Positions 10,349 through 23,100 of a stretch of 64,000 bases of DNA are shown one piece after another; positions within the stretch are counted from its first letter, which is position 1; the number at the start of each line of letters is the position of its first letter. This DNA comes from Sipunculus nudus (taxonomy: Eukaryota; Annelida; Sipuncula; Golfingiida; Sipunculidae), in assembly GCA_026874595.1 (NCBI GenBank), contig CM049317.1:29322901-29386900 (forward strand), in the 5' to 3' direction. Both the position numbers and the translations under genes were made by a program. A model generated the notes under the pieces. It ran no database searches and was not told the DNA's origin. It worked only from the letters and a program-made list of their open reading frames with translations.

Positions 10349-11381
10349 ATTATTTCAGAGCTTGGTTGGATACCCTTTGAAATTATGCAGAAACCCCGTT
10401 TTATTTTGATATGGATTATATATTTAATGTAAGACATTGATAGTTGTTAACAAAAATATGTACTGAAAACAAACATGAGACACAGAGCTTAGGTTATTTA
10501 GACTAACTTTTTTGTTTAATTTATAATTACAAATTACATACTTTCCCATTACCAGATTACTGTAGCATTGTTAAACTGTCCTATAAAATGTAGCACACAT
10601 TTTTTGCTTGTTCAGTATTACTATAAGAGATGTATGCCACATATTTAACTTTAATACAATTTGACTGAATATAGAATAGAAACAAATATTGGGAACAAAA
10701 TGTCTATAATATAATGATGAAATGAGAATTAAAATTTTATTTAAATGTGACCAAAGAGACAAAAAGCAAAATGAAAGGTTATCAGGAAAATTATTTTATA
10801 TATATATTTCATTCTTTAATAGTTATTTGTATTGAAATACTGTAAGATCTTATGGTTAACTCTAGACTGTACCAACACAACTTTAGAAATATGATTGACA
10901 GAATATCTTTCTGATTCTGTTTGAAAATAAAGGCCATAGAAATTAAGATTAAATTAGAGTGATCATGATTTTGTGTCCATCATTAAATGATTTTTTTTCT
11001 TTAAAAAATCATACAAACCATTAGATCTCAGGAGAACTAGTACAGTGGATTTTCCTGAAATTTGGTGTGCCAAAGGTCTTGGACAGCTTTATATTATATG
11101 AAACTGGTGATGCCAAATATTTCTATGGATTGACACATGTTTTACTTGCAACTTAGTTTTACATCATTTTATAAATTCAAATTTCTTAGACTTAGAGATG
11201 GGTATTACAAGGACTGTTCTGAAATTTTATATTCCAAAAGAGTTTGGATTGATTTATCAACTGAACAAGATGTGTACCCTACTTATTCAGCATTCAGTAG
11301 AAATCATTTTCCACAGCATCACTGTACTTTCAAGATTTATTTTAATATATTTCATATGTTAAATATAGAATCTAAATTTAA
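10349..11381. other. AT-rich noncoding stretch, probably intron
   Basis: No gene, repeat or RNA signal was recognised. CpG becomes very rare from here rightward, consistent with a methylated gene body in an invertebrate, though this is inference. Confidence 0.45.
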
Positions 11382-11861
11382 TTATAGGATATATAACCGG
11401 CTTCTGTGGCTCAGGGGTAGAGCACAGTACTCAAAGCCGAAAGATCGTGGGTTCGAATCTCAGCCGAGGCGGTGAGGTATTTCACAGTCGGCCCCCACCC
11501 AGGGTGAGCACTCTGCAAGCTAAATGGGTAGGCTGTGCCCCACAGTCGTGTATCACTTATATACAAGTGTGTCTTTGGGGGGTTCCTCGGTGTTATGACC
11601 CAGCAATGGGGATGATTACACAATCAGGACCAACAGGTGCAATAGACACCAGGCCTGGGTGACACCAGGATATAAAAATGATAGGAAGCGAGTGCTACCA
11701 CCCTGTCAAGTAGTTCCAAACCGAAATGGAAACTCTGCAGATGTACATACTTAGGTAAAGAATAAGATAAGTCAGCATTAAAAAAAAAATTGGAGGTGGT
11801 TACCTCCATAAAAAAAATAATTAAAAAAAAATAATTAAAATAAAATTTTATAGGATATATA
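11382..11861 (+). mobile_element. tRNA-derived SINE, copy 1, with perfect 14-bp target duplication
   Basis: The SINE occupies about 11396-11847. Its 5' head has a tRNA-like D arm (GGCTCAGGGGTAGAGC, A box) and a B box (GGGTTCGAATCTC), the internal RNA polymerase III promoter. The body contains the family-specific block CCCAGCAATGGGGATGATT, and the 3' end has GCAGATGTACATACTTAGGTAA, then an A-rich tail with TGGAGGTGGTTACCTCCA. Direct repeats TTATAGGATATATA flank it exactly (11382-11395 and 11848-11861), the signature of retroposition by a LINE partner. It is the most complete of four family members in the window. Confidence 0.9.
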
Positions 11862-11883
11862 TATAATGTTTGTGTGCCTGTAG

Positions 11884-12240
11884 GGTCCTGTGGCTCATGT
11901 GTAGAGCACATGACTCAAAGCCAGGAGATGGTGATTTTAAATCTGATCCCACACCCAGGGTGAGCGCTGTGCAAGCTTAATGGGAAGGCTCTGCCCCATG
12001 TCCATGTTTGTGAGTGGAGTGCGCCTTTTTGGGTTCCTCAGTGGTATGACCCAGCAATGGGGATGATTCTTAGCAGTCACTGGACCTGGTTAACACCATG
12101 ATATAAAATGAGAGGAAGCGTGTGATATACTGCCTGGGCAGTGGGCACCTAGTCCGAAACTGGAATGGAAATCTGCAGATATACATATACTTAGTTAAGC
12201 TAGCATTAAAAAAAATGGAGGCAGTTGCCTTCAACCATAA
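11884..12240 (+). mobile_element. tRNA-derived SINE, copy 2
   Basis: A diverged copy of the same family begins 22 bases after the right target repeat of copy 1, in the same orientation. It shares the head (TGTGGCTCATGTGTAGAGCACATGACTC in two parts), the CACCCAGGGTGAGCGC block, CAGCAATGGGGATGATT, and the tail CTTAGTTAAGCTAGCATTAAAAA followed by TGGAGGCAGTTGCC. The B-box region is degraded (GATTTTAAATC), so it is probably inactive. No flanking duplication is recognisable. Confidence 0.85.
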
Positions 12241-14980
12241 CAATGGAGTTATACTGTTCCAAAGCTTGACCTGGTTAAACAGAGATGAGAATTTGTAGGA
12301 TCATATAATTTTTATACAAAAAAATAAGTCTAAAAAATAACAACAAAACATATGGAAACATCATTAAAAGCAAAAGTTTAGTTGGTGTAAAACACAATTA
12401 AAATGAAAATCATTCTTTGAATTGTAGCAAAGATCGAATATTTTTAGTACATGCATTAATATCTTATCAGCTCATTTGTAAACAAGAAACAATTTGTGAT
12501 TATTTTTGTGAAATATAATATCACTCAGTCATTTGAACTATGGATATGAGATAAACATTAAAATTAATATAAAATAAAAATATTAAAAGATATGATTCCC
12601 ATATTTGTTTTGATTTGACCTCTGACCTCAGATAACAGATTCAAAGCACTGAGGAAATGTAAGGCTGTACATTACAATGAAAGAGTGTAGTGTTCTGACA
12701 TTAAATGAGAGGGAAACTGAAAAGCACACTTTGCATATAAATTGGGTGGAAGAATTCATATTTTGTGGGAACATTTCATTTTATTTCTTCACAAACTTGT
12801 AACCTGTATTAATCATACTATATATAATATAATAAACAGTCACATTTGACAGTTGATCAATTTGAAGACCTGCAGTGAAACATAGTATTGTAAATCAAAT
12901 CTCAAGCTTGCAGTAGATATCATATTTTACAGTGAAGCAGCACTAAAAACAAATAAATTGTTCTATTGACTCTATGACAAAAAATATGGAGGAAGCCCAC
13001 AATTTTTCTTCTATTATAAAATATTCGTCTGGAGACAAAATATGTGGAATTTTGTCAGCAGGGAGAATACAGAATTACAAATATACGAGACAGTTCTAGG
13101 TTTGGTGCAGAGGAACCACAGTCAGTTTAAACTCTTCTGTATAACACTTTTATGAATGAAACTTTGACATTAACAATACATACACATAATAATTCATTTA
13201 GAGGGATAAAAATATGCTCACCAACTAGCATTTTCATGTTCCCCAATGAATATTGATGTGTGAAAAATGGGAATGTCAGTTCTGTAATAAAATTAATTTT
13301 AAATGCGGCCTTGTCAGCTTTTGAATATAAGGAAATTAAGGCTGGATGTTGATAATGCCAATAAAATAAACAGTGTGGAAACATTTTTATTGCACTATTT
13401 ACATAATCTGATCAAAACCACATTTGCTGTTGAGTTATCTTTCTCAGTGATGGGAGAAAATGACACCAAGCCCCAAAGTGTTAATGTATCATTTTGATTC
13501 ATTTATGAGGCTGGGGTGTTGTATTAATATCCTTGTGTGTGCAGAGTGACACAGATTTATGACACATACTGACTAGGGTTATGAGGCCAGATTCTGGTTT
13601 AGATTTATTTGATCTCTAGGGTACATGGGGACATCTTCAAGTAGATATACTGAGGTTGATGAGTGTGTTTAAGACACGGTGGAATGAAATTCTCCAGTGA
13701 TGTGATTGTATTCATGTGTGTTTGTGTGTGTGGGGGGGGGGGGCTTTAGATAGCAAATGGTTCATTTATTTGATTAAAAATATATAATTTGTGGCTCATT
13801 CATTGAGGGACTGTATTTTCACTTGTGTTTATTTGCCTAATTATCAGAAAGATAATTCAAAATTTATCAAACAGATTTTTACAAAATATGCAGCTAAAAA
13901 ATTTGTACTGGAAGAAGAGTTAGAGTTTCACCTCTTTTGTTTAATCCCCAGAGAAAATATTCAGAATATTGTTAATGTATTATAAATCTTAACAAATTCA
14001 AACAAAGATTATAAATACATGAATGTTGTATTTTGGAATGGAGGATTATGTTTTAATCAGTGTTTGTTTAATCTGGCGCATGCAAATTTAACCATTTATG
14101 ATGAAATAATTCCTTGTCATGATGAACCCCCAAATTTGGTGCTGACTTTTGCAAAATAAACAGAACCAGTTTTCTTATTCTTATGGGCTTTTGTCTCTTT
14201 TTGACTAGGAGTTTTTCCATATTCAACTGGTTGCAGGAGTTGCCTGTATAATCTCTGCTCATTTTCCCACAGCAATTACACAGCTTTGAAATTGATGAAT
14301 TGAATTCTAGCACAGGCTTAATATCTATGATTTATCATTTGAATTTCTTGTATGTGTCATTTGGTTTTATGCTGTTTGAAGAAATATGTAGTTGAAACAG
14401 CTCAGTTTATTTTATAATGCATTTTTGCTTTCTTGTAAGGTAATATTGTTGTAGTTGTATTGACACCAGTGACTCCTGGTGGTGAATTTGAAAACTAATG
14501 TATTTATATCAGGAGGAAATTACATTTGTAATTAATAAATGTTGATACACTAATTCAGACTGGTAAATCAATTTTACAATTCATATTTGCTTGAGTGTTG
14601 AATATTTATATATAAAGATCACATATGACATCATTAAAAATTTTTTGTCTTGATACTGGTAGTCATCTGCATACCTGAACATGCTAGAAATGTTCTTGTT
14701 CATTTAACTTAGTACATTGTTCATTTAAATATTCGGGAAAGTGTTTGAACTTCAGTAACTTTAATTGGGTTGCCTATTTTAACAATGCTCTTGCAGGGCA
14801 ATACCTTTGATAGTTAGTACTTCTGTTACTTAATGTGCAGTTTTAAAAGTTCTACTCTTCTTTTGAAGGTTCTTCTTAATGTAACTTTCTGCTGCTATTT
14901 TCACATGTCCTTTTCAAATAGTCTTTGTGCAACAAATCTCAAATAGCAATACACTCGACAGATTTACTGCTATTTTCATA
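12241..14980. other. AT-rich noncoding stretch, CpG-poor
   Basis: No gene recognised. An isolated DR1-type motif, TGACCTCTGACCT, lies at 12616-12628. A short TG run followed by about 11 guanines lies at 13720-13742. Short open frames at 13127-14313 overlap on both strands and lack splice-bounded structure. Confidence 0.5.
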
Positions 14981-15235
14981 GATGTCTTGCTGCAGTGTCC
15001 ATTGTAACAGTCTCTTGTAAAATTTTTCAAAAATGTTTTTACTTGGTTTTTTGGATGGCTGGTTTGTTTGTTAGCAATTTAGCAAATCAATTAAAAGAGC
15101 TATTGTTCAAAGATGTCTTGCTGCAGTGTCCATTGTACAGTCTCTTGTACAATTTTCAAAAATGTTTTTCACATGGTATGTTGGATGGTTGGTTTGTCTG
15201 TTAGCAATTTAGCAAATCAATGAAAAGAGTTATGA
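14980..15235. repeat. Two-copy tandem duplication, 131-bp period
   Basis: GATGTCTTGCTGCAGTGTCC occurs at 14981 and 15112, and the following ~120 bases (AGTCTCTTGTA, TTTCAAAAATGTTTTT, GTTAGCAATTTAGCAAATCA) repeat with modest divergence. It creates a spurious frame with a repeated C-terminus. Confidence 0.85.
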
Positions 15236-15704
15236 ATATATTTTTATGATTTTATTTTGTAGGGTGACCTGCAAAGAAACAATCTATTAAATTTTTTATG
15301 TAATTTGGATCACCATAAAATACAGATTTAATTCAAAGGATTATATGCCAATGTGACATAGAGCAATTCTTCTGTTAAGCAGTTGATTATAGGTGAACAT
15401 GTGTTACTAAAGTGTGACATAATGCAAAACACAGCAAAACTTTATAAGGGATCTTGGCAGGGGCAACCAGACTACACACATTTAGTTATTAATATATTTA
15501 ATGTTGTGTACTTTATGACTTGTGTTGTCTTTTTTAATTTGAAATAAAAATTTTAAGCATCCTTTAAAATGCCTTTTTCAATTCTCAGAATTTCAGATTT
15601 TCTATCACAGTTATATACTGCTATATATGTTCTAAAATCATTGTTGCAAAATCTTGTGCAAATCTAAAGTTTTCCACTACAACTCTAATTTCAGAATATA
15701 CCTA

Positions 15705-16066
15705 TTTATACGCCCGTCATATGACGGGAGTGTTATGGTATATCCATCATCCGTCCATCCGTTTGTTCGTGAACTTTTAGTGTTTCTGCGATTACTTACC
15801 GAGGCTTTGATGGATCTTCATCAAACTCACCATAAGTACCTACCAACAGGTTATCTCACCCGAGTTCAATTGTGATTTGATTCAATATGGACGCACCTTT
15901 GTGACTTACCAAAAATTCTACTGATTTTCATGAAACTCATAATATATTTACCAATAGAGTTTCACACCTTAATTACCTTCCCATCAAAGTTCACTTATAT
16001 TTAATGAGGTCAGAGGTCACCAGATAGAAGACAGGGGAATTATGCACGTTTGCAGTGCTCTTGTTT
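15705..16066 (+). repeat. Dispersed (TCCG)-type repeat, copy 1, with palindromic start
   Basis: It starts around a perfect 16-bp palindrome, CCCGTCATATGACGGG (15713-15728), then GTTATGGTATATCCATC and ATCCGTCCATCCG. The body is built from related sub-blocks (GATGGATYTTCATSAAACTCA-like) and ends TTAATGAGGTCAGAGGTCAC ... TTATGCACGTTTGCAGTGCTCTTG. A longer homologous copy lies at 39685-40232. The AGGTCAGAGGTCA at 16007-16019 is a perfect DR1 arrangement of nuclear-receptor half-sites. Probably a decayed non-autonomous transposon. Confidence 0.75.
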
Positions 16067-17225
16067 TTAAAGATGCCTAATCACCTACCTTTTGTGTTTC
16101 TAGCTTCCTCACGGTATATATTAATGATCTAAGGGTAATTTTGGTTGTGAAAAGTTCTTATAAGGCCTTCATGAAGGATGTGTGAACTTGTTTATCAACA
16201 GCATGTTTGTAAACACAGCAATGTTGACAAAAGTTAAAAACATGTAACCTAAGGTGGTAAGTTGCATATATGTGGAGGTAGCAGGGTCACTTGTTGCAAA
16301 ATGCCAATTGCAGAGCTTTGGCTTATCTGACTTGCTTCCAGATGCCTATGTTGAATTTGTTTTGATTATTTTTGCGGGCCCCCACATATTATAAACATGT
16401 TGATATAAACAAAACAAGCAGCCTGTGTGCTGTGATTTCCACGTTTTCTGGTCTATTTTTATAAAAGCTCTGAAGGATTACCTTTAGTTTATAAAGGTCA
16501 GATAGGTGATTGGGCCCCTTTAATGTAATGCCCTTATTTTGCCTGGGAAGGAGATGACCTTAACATCAATATGTTGAGGCCCCTCGGGTGACAGACAATC
16601 TGTGGATCCAGGTCTACCCTGGTTGTAATGTGATTGATAGAGCCTATACCTGGTCAACCCCGCAATGCATGCAACGGGTAAAGCTCGAGCACTTTACGCA
16701 TCACCCGAAGTCCTGGCGGGTTTAGTGTGTTAGGCTCGGGGGACTCTCACTTTTATCCACACACACTTAGTAGAGTGGTTGTATTTGTTGGCAGGGCTAC
16801 TCCAGCACATGGGGCATGAACTGTAGTGGTTTTACATTGGTTTATGTTTATTTGTGGCCCAGGGACTCTAATAGGTGAACACCTGAGCACATATGAACAA
16901 GGTGTCATTTACCTTGATTCCAATTTGGATACCTGTGTTTACAGACAAGGTATGTATGTTTGCTGTGTATTTATAAACTCCAGTAATTAGTGCACCTGTA
17001 GAATGCTAAGGTAGTTGTACCGACATAATAGCAGTAGCACTCCTCACAGTGTGTTGACTAATTTATTTTCTTCTATTTGCTTCAGAACAGGGTGTATTTT
17101 CCAGGTGTGTCTGGAAAAAAGTCTGGCCATAAGAGTCATTAAGTGTGATCAGTTTGTAAATTTCAGGGGCAAGATTTTAAGCTGGGGAAACTTAAATTTT
17201 ATTCTTTTATATTAATTTATAATTG
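16067..17225. other. Noncoding stretch
   Basis: No gene recognised. A CpG-richer patch at about 16650-16745 contains the small hairpin GTAAAG-loop-CTTTAC (about 16678-16697). Its nature is unknown; it may be part of an undefined repeat. Confidence 0.4.
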
Positions 17226-17401
17226 TATCCCCAGACAAAGTAGGGGGATACTATGTTTTCATACCGGTCCCGCCGCTGCCGCTGCCGCCGCCGCCGCATA
17301 TAAATCTTGTTGGCACGATAACCCAAAACATATTTCACGGAACTTTACCAAACTTGGTATATGTATAGATATGGGTAAGAGGACAACGCCTATTTAAAAT
17401 G

Positions 17402-17413
17402 AGGTCATGACCT
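17402..17413. promoter_or_regulatory. Perfect palindromic AGGTCA element (IR0)
   Basis: AGGTCATGACCT is two AGGTCA half-sites facing each other with no spacer, identical to the idealised palindromic hormone response element. A near copy, GGGTCATGACCT, lies at 17728-17739. Both are inside the TIR element and are followed by CCTTGACCTTGA, an extended half-site on the other strand. Receptor binding is inferred. Confidence 0.5.
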
Positions 17414-17896
17414 TTACTAGGAGAGTGTCCTTGACCTTGAATAGGTCCAATTTTGGGGAAAATCACACAAATTCTTTAACATCTCAAGAAATCTTGCATG
17501 GATTTATCCCAAAATCAAGTTGATGGAGGATCATGGATAGGGTTGTCATGTTCCAGAAACTGGTGGTGCCACCTATTATTCTTCACTTGTTTTCGTGCCG
17601 TTTAATACCCCCAAAATTGCCACCTAACAGTACTGTGAGCATTATAAGTCAAAAACTAATGGACAGATTTCTTTTATATTATGCATATACATAGGTATGG
17701 GTTATGGGATGATGTTTATTTAAATTGGGGTCATGACCTTTCCTATGAGAGTGGCCTTGACCTTGAATATTGCCATATATGGTAAAAATCACACACCTCC
17801 TTTGATATCTCCAGTGTTGATAGCCATATGGATTTCAAACATTACTTATGTATGGCTCACCACTAAAGTAAGAACCCTATAGGTTCTAGGGTCATG

Positions 17897-17915
17897 AGGT
17901 CAAAGGTCAAGGTCA
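17897..17915 (+). promoter_or_regulatory. DR1 plus extended half-site (first of several)
   Basis: AGGTCAAAGGTCA is a perfect one-base-spaced direct repeat, the arrangement recognised by RXR heterodimers, HNF4 and COUP-TF proteins, overlapped by TCAAGGTCA, the extended monomer site of ERR/FTZ-F1 type receptors. Equivalent sites recur at 18187, 18476 and 18755, with degenerate ones near 18038, 18330 and 18617. Confidence 0.5.
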
Positions 17916-18944
17916 CTGGACTGGCATCTTAAAAGATACTGTGGATGCATTTTAAGCCAAACATTCATCCCAGGTCTTCCATCTTGAGTATATAGCTCAC
18001 TTGCCAATTATGGATGATCCATATCAATTTTGGGGTCACAAGGCCAAAGGTCAAGGCCACAGGAGCTATCTGTCCAAAAATTAGTTTCTGGATGATAATT
18101 CCTGCTTTTATTGATGTATTGATTTCAAACTTGACTTGTATTTGACCCATTGGAAAAGCAAGACCAGATTTGATTTTGGGGTCATGAGGTCAAAGGTCAA
18201 GGTCACAGGAAACCTCTTTAAAAAAGATTGTGGATGCATTTTCAGCCAAACAATTAATCTCAGATCTTTCATCTTGCACATATAGTTCACCTGCCAAGAG
18301 TGGAAGACCCCTATCAATTTTGAGGTCACAAGGTCAAAGGTGAAGGTCACAGGAGCCATCTGTCCAAAAATTAGTTTTGGATGATAATTCCTGCTTTTAT
18401 TGATGTATGGATTTCAAACTTGACTTGTATATGTTCCATTGGAAAAGCAAGACCCAAATTAATTTTGGGGTCATGAGGTCAAAGGTCAAGGTCACAGGAC
18501 ACATCTTTAAAAAGATGTGGATGCATTTTCAGCTGAACATTTCATCTCAGATCTTTCATCTTGTACATATAGTTCACCTACCAAGAGAGGAAGAACCCTA
18601 TCAAATTTGAGGTCCCAAGGTCAAAGGTTAAGGTCACAGGAGCCATCTGTCAAAAGATTAGTTTCTGGATGATAATTCCTGCTTTATTCATGTATAGATT
18701 TCAAACTTGACTTGTATATGTCCCATTGAAAAAGCAAGACCCGAATTGATTTTGGGGTCAAAGGTCAAGGTCACAGGACACATCTTTAAAAAGATCAAGG
18801 TCACAGGACCAACATCTTCAACAAGATTGTGGATTGATAGATGGAAGAAACAATAAATATGGCAAGTGTCAGTATATGCTGCTAAAAATCGGGGCCTTTT
18901 CTTAAAGGAGGGGGGGGGGGGGGGCGCTACTATGTCTGGGGATA

Positions 18945-20110
18945 CTCTGGCACCTGGGGTGCCAAGAAATGTCTTACTAAAAAAATGTTTCGAGGTTGTA
19001 TACACAATAAAAGTGTATTACCTTGAAACATTAAATTACAATGAATAAAAAAAAATATGAATTTGATAAAAGTGTATGACCATAAAACATACCATTACAA
19101 TAAATAAAATAATATAAATTTGATACAAACATTAATTTGGACATATTCAAAGGATTCAGGATATTTGTAATTTGTTAATTTTGGTGGAATTACAGTAATA
19201 TATTAGAAATATAAATTGTTATCAACACATATTTAAATAAACATATTTTCTCTGGGAAGGGCTTATTCCAAGTTTTCCATGTGTATGTGATTTCCCAGGA
19301 TGATTTATACTAGTGTTTTCAATCTGGTTTTTCCTTTATGAGAAGTTTTACTCAGATACTTTGAGATAGTTCTGTGTTGACACCAGTGCAATCATCTTGC
19401 AGGTAATCGATTATATCAGTAATTTGTCCTTTTTTCACAATTAGTTAAATCAGTTGAATTTTCACATGATCGATCACAAACAATTATGTATGCACATATT
19501 CAGATAAAATATTCATATTTTGTCAGGGATATGAGAAACATGGGGCACAAAACAAATTTGATTTTGTGCAACAAATAAGTTTCATTGACCTGGCCATTAA
19601 GTTGGCCTTTCAGTGTGATATAAGACAGAATTTGTACAGACAGTATTTAAGGTATATGGTACAGTAATTCTATACTGCAAATTTCACATTAATAATAGAT
19701 TTAACATAGAATAATCAATTAATAATGGATCATCAGTCATTTTTTCTTTAGATCATCAAATATGATTTTACAACTGATTCTTATCACTAGTAAAGAATTG
19801 TGATTATAAGGTTTGTGTGACTACATGAATGAAGTAAACTTTATACCTGTATGGCTTTTCAGAGGTTACCTACGTTTTAACATATCCTCAAGTAAAAAGT
19901 TAATATTTGTCAAGCAATAAAGCATTTCTTTGCAATATCAAAAACCTTCATTATTAATACCAAGGTAGGCAGGATGCAAGTACAGGTAGTTTATATAATA
20001 TTTATGTATATCTTATGTGTATTTTATGACTTTCACCTGGAACGAGTACATTTTTAAGTGACATCATAACACGTGTGTGGAATCAGCTAATGAAATATAG
20101 ACTCACAGTA
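18945..20110. other. AT-rich noncoding stretch with repeat fragments
   Basis: No gene recognised. At about 19018-19130 a ~65-bp unit (ACATTAAATTACAATGAATAAA / ACATACCATTACAATAAATAAA) is tandemly duplicated. At 19660-19760 a segment including AATAATCAATTAATAATGGATC is homologous to 61890-61985, marking a dispersed repeat. Confidence 0.55.
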
Positions 20111-23100
20111 AAGGTATTCCTCCTATAGTCTCTTCCATGAAGGGCTTCCCACTAAAATTTGGGTATATCTATTTAGTTGAGGGGTAAAATGCTCGGCTCT
20201 CTTTGCTGTTGACCCAGGTTCGATCCCTGCTCATAGATGTGCCAATAGTTTTTGAACAAATCACACAACCTTATGTTTTACACAAAAGGTATTCCTCCTA
20301 TAGTCTCTTCCACAAGGGCTTCCCACTGAAATTTGGGTATATCTATTTAGTTGAGGGGTAAAATGCTCGGCTCTCTTTGCTGTTGACCCAGGTTCGATCC
20401 CTGCTCATAGATGTGCCAATAGTTTTTGAACAAATCACACAACCTTATGTTTTACACAAAAGGTATTCCTCCTATAGTCTCTTCCACGAAGGGCTTCCCA
20501 CTGAAATTTGGGTATATCTATTTAGTTGAGGGGTAAAATGCTCGGCTCTCTTTGCTGTTGACCCAGGTTCGATCCCTGCTCATAGATGTGCCAATAGTTT
20601 TTGAACAAATCACACAACCTTATGTTTTACACAAAAGGTATTCCTCCTATAGTCTCTTCCACGAAGGGCTTCCCACTGAAATTTGGGTATATCTATTTAG
20701 TTGAGGGGTAAAATGCTCGGCTCTCTTTGCTGTTGACCCAGGTTCGATCCCTGCTCATAGATGTGCCAATAGTTTTTGAACAAATCACACAACCTTATGT
20801 TTTACACAAAAGGTATTCCTCCTATAGTCTCTTCCACAAGGGCTTCCCACTGAAATTTGGGTATATCTATTTAGTTGAGGGGTAAAATGCTCGGCTCTCT
20901 TTGCTGTTGACCCAGGTTCGATCCCTGCTCATAGATGTGCCAATAGTTTTTGAACAAATCACACAACCTTATGTTTTACACAAAAGGTATTCCTCCTATA
21001 GTCTCTTCCACGAAGGGCTTCCCACTGAAATTTGGGTATATCTATTTAGTTGAGGGGTAAAATGCTCGGCTCTCTTTGCTGTTGACCCAGGTTCGATCCC
21101 TGCTCATAGATGTGCCAATAGTTTTTGAACAAATCACACAACCTTATGTTTTACACAAAAGGTATTCCTCCTATAGTCTCTTCCACGAAGGGCTTCCCAC
21201 TGAAATTTGGGTATATCTATTTAGTTGAGGGGTAAAATGCTCGGCTCTCTTTGCTGTTGACCCAGGTTCGATCCCTGCTCATAGATGTGCCAATAGTTTT
21301 TGAACAAATCACACAACCTTATGTTTTACACAAAAGGTATTCCTCCTATAGTCTCTTCCACGAAGGGCTTCCCACTGAAATTTGGGTATATCTATTTAGT
21401 TGAGGGGTAAAATGCTCGGCTCTCTTTGCTGTTGACCCAGGTTCGATCCCTGCTCATAGATGTGCCAATAGTTTTTGAACAAATCACACAACCTTATGTT
21501 TTACACAAAAGGTATTCCTCCTATAGTCTCTTCCACGAAGGGCTTCCCACTGAAATTTGGGTATATCTATTTAGTTGAGGGGTAAAATGCTCGGCTCTCT
21601 TTGCTGTTGACCCAGGTTCGATCCCTGCTCATAGATGTGCCAATAGTTTTTGAACAAATCACACAACCTTATGTTTTACACAAAAGGTATTCCTCCTATA
21701 GTCTCTTCCACAAGGGCTTCCCACTGAAATTTGGGTATATCTATTTAGTTGAGGGGTAAAATGCTCGGCTCTCTTTGCTGTTGACCCAGGTTCGATCCCT
21801 GCTCATAGATGTGCCAATAGTTTTTGAACAAATCACACAACCTTATGTTTTACACAAAAGGTATTCCTCCTATAGTCTCTTCCACGAAGGGCTTCCCACT
21901 GAAATTTGGGTATATCTATTTAGTTGAGGGGTAAAATGCTCGGCTCTCTTTGCTGTTGACCCAGGTTCGATCCCTGCTCACAGATGTGCCAATAGTTTTT
22001 GAACAAATCACACAACCTTATGTTTTACACAAAAGGTATTCCTCCTATAGTCTCTTCCCCGAAGGGCTTCCCACTGAAATTTGGGTATATCTATATAGTT
22101 GAGGGGTAAAATGCTCAGCTATCTTTGCTGTTGACCCAGGTTCGATCCCTGCTCACAGATGTGCCAATAGTTTTTGAACAAATCACACAACCTTATGTTT
22201 TACACAAAAGGTATTCCTCCTATAGTCTCTTCCCCGAAGGGCTTCCCACTGAAATTTGGGTATATCTATTTAGTTGAGGGGTAAAATGCTCAGCTATCTT
22301 TGCTGTTGACCCAGGTTTGATCCCTGCTCATAGATGTGCCAATAGTTTTTGAACAAATCACACAACCTTATGTTTTACACAAAAGGTATTCCTCCTATAG
22401 TCTCTTCCACGAAGGGCTTCCCACTGAAATTTGGGTATATCTATTTAGTTGAGGGGTAAAATGCTCGGCTATCTTTGCTGTTGACCCAGGTTCAATCCCT
22501 GCTCACAGATGTGCCAATAGTTTTTGAACAAATCACACAACCTTATGTTTTACACAAAAGGTATTCCTCCTATAGCCTCTTCCCCGAAGGGCTTCCCACT
22601 GAAATTTGGGTATATCTATTTAGTTGAGGGGTAAAATGCTCGGCTCTCTTTGCTGTTGACCCAGGTTTGATCCCTGCTCATAGATGTGCCAATAGTTTTT
22701 GAACAAATCACACAACCTTATGTTTTACACAAAAGGTATTCCTCCTATAGTCTCTTCCACAAGGGCTTCCCACTGAAATTTGGGTATATCTATTTAGTTG
22801 AGGGGTAAAATGCTCGGCTCTCTTTGCTGTTGACCCAGGTTCAATCCCTGCTCACAGATGTGCCAATAGTTTTTGAACAAATCACACAACCTTATGTTTT
22901 ACACAAAAGGTATTCCTCCTATAGCCTCTTCCCCGAAGGGCTTCCCACTGAAATTTGGGTATATCTATATAGTTGAGGGGTAAAATGCTCAGCTATCTTT
23001 GCTGTTGACCCAGGTTTGATCCCTGCTCATAGATGTGCCAATAGTTTTTGAACAAATCACACAACCTTATGTTTTACACAAAAGGTATTCCTCCTATAGT

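Larger units (their letters stand above)
17226..18944 (+). mobile_element. 1.7-kb TIR element loaded with nuclear-receptor-type half-sites
   Basis: The ends are near-perfect inverted repeats: TATCCCCAGACAAAGTAG (17226-17243) and, reverse-complemented, TATCCCCAGACATAGTAG (18944-18927), 17 of 18 identical. If the outermost TA is the duplicated target, this fits a Tc1/mariner-type insertion. After the left end comes a (GCC)n tract (17267-17296). The interior holds about three and a half tandem units of roughly 290 bp, starting about 17820, 18098, 18388 and 18675, each with two half-units carrying AGGTCAAAGGTCAAGGTCA-like motifs. No transposase remains. A G15 run precedes the right end. Confidence 0.75.

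Noticed and set aside
11398-11470. Stand-alone tRNA gene
   Set aside because: The tRNA-like head continues into a conserved ~380-bp body and A-rich tail with target duplications, so it is the promoter part of a SINE.
20150-20260. Functional tRNA gene in each satellite monomer
   Set aside because: A and B boxes and short D, anticodon and T stems are present, but the acceptor stem pairs at only about three of seven positions and the T stem lacks its outer pair, so it is tRNA-derived rather than a tRNA.
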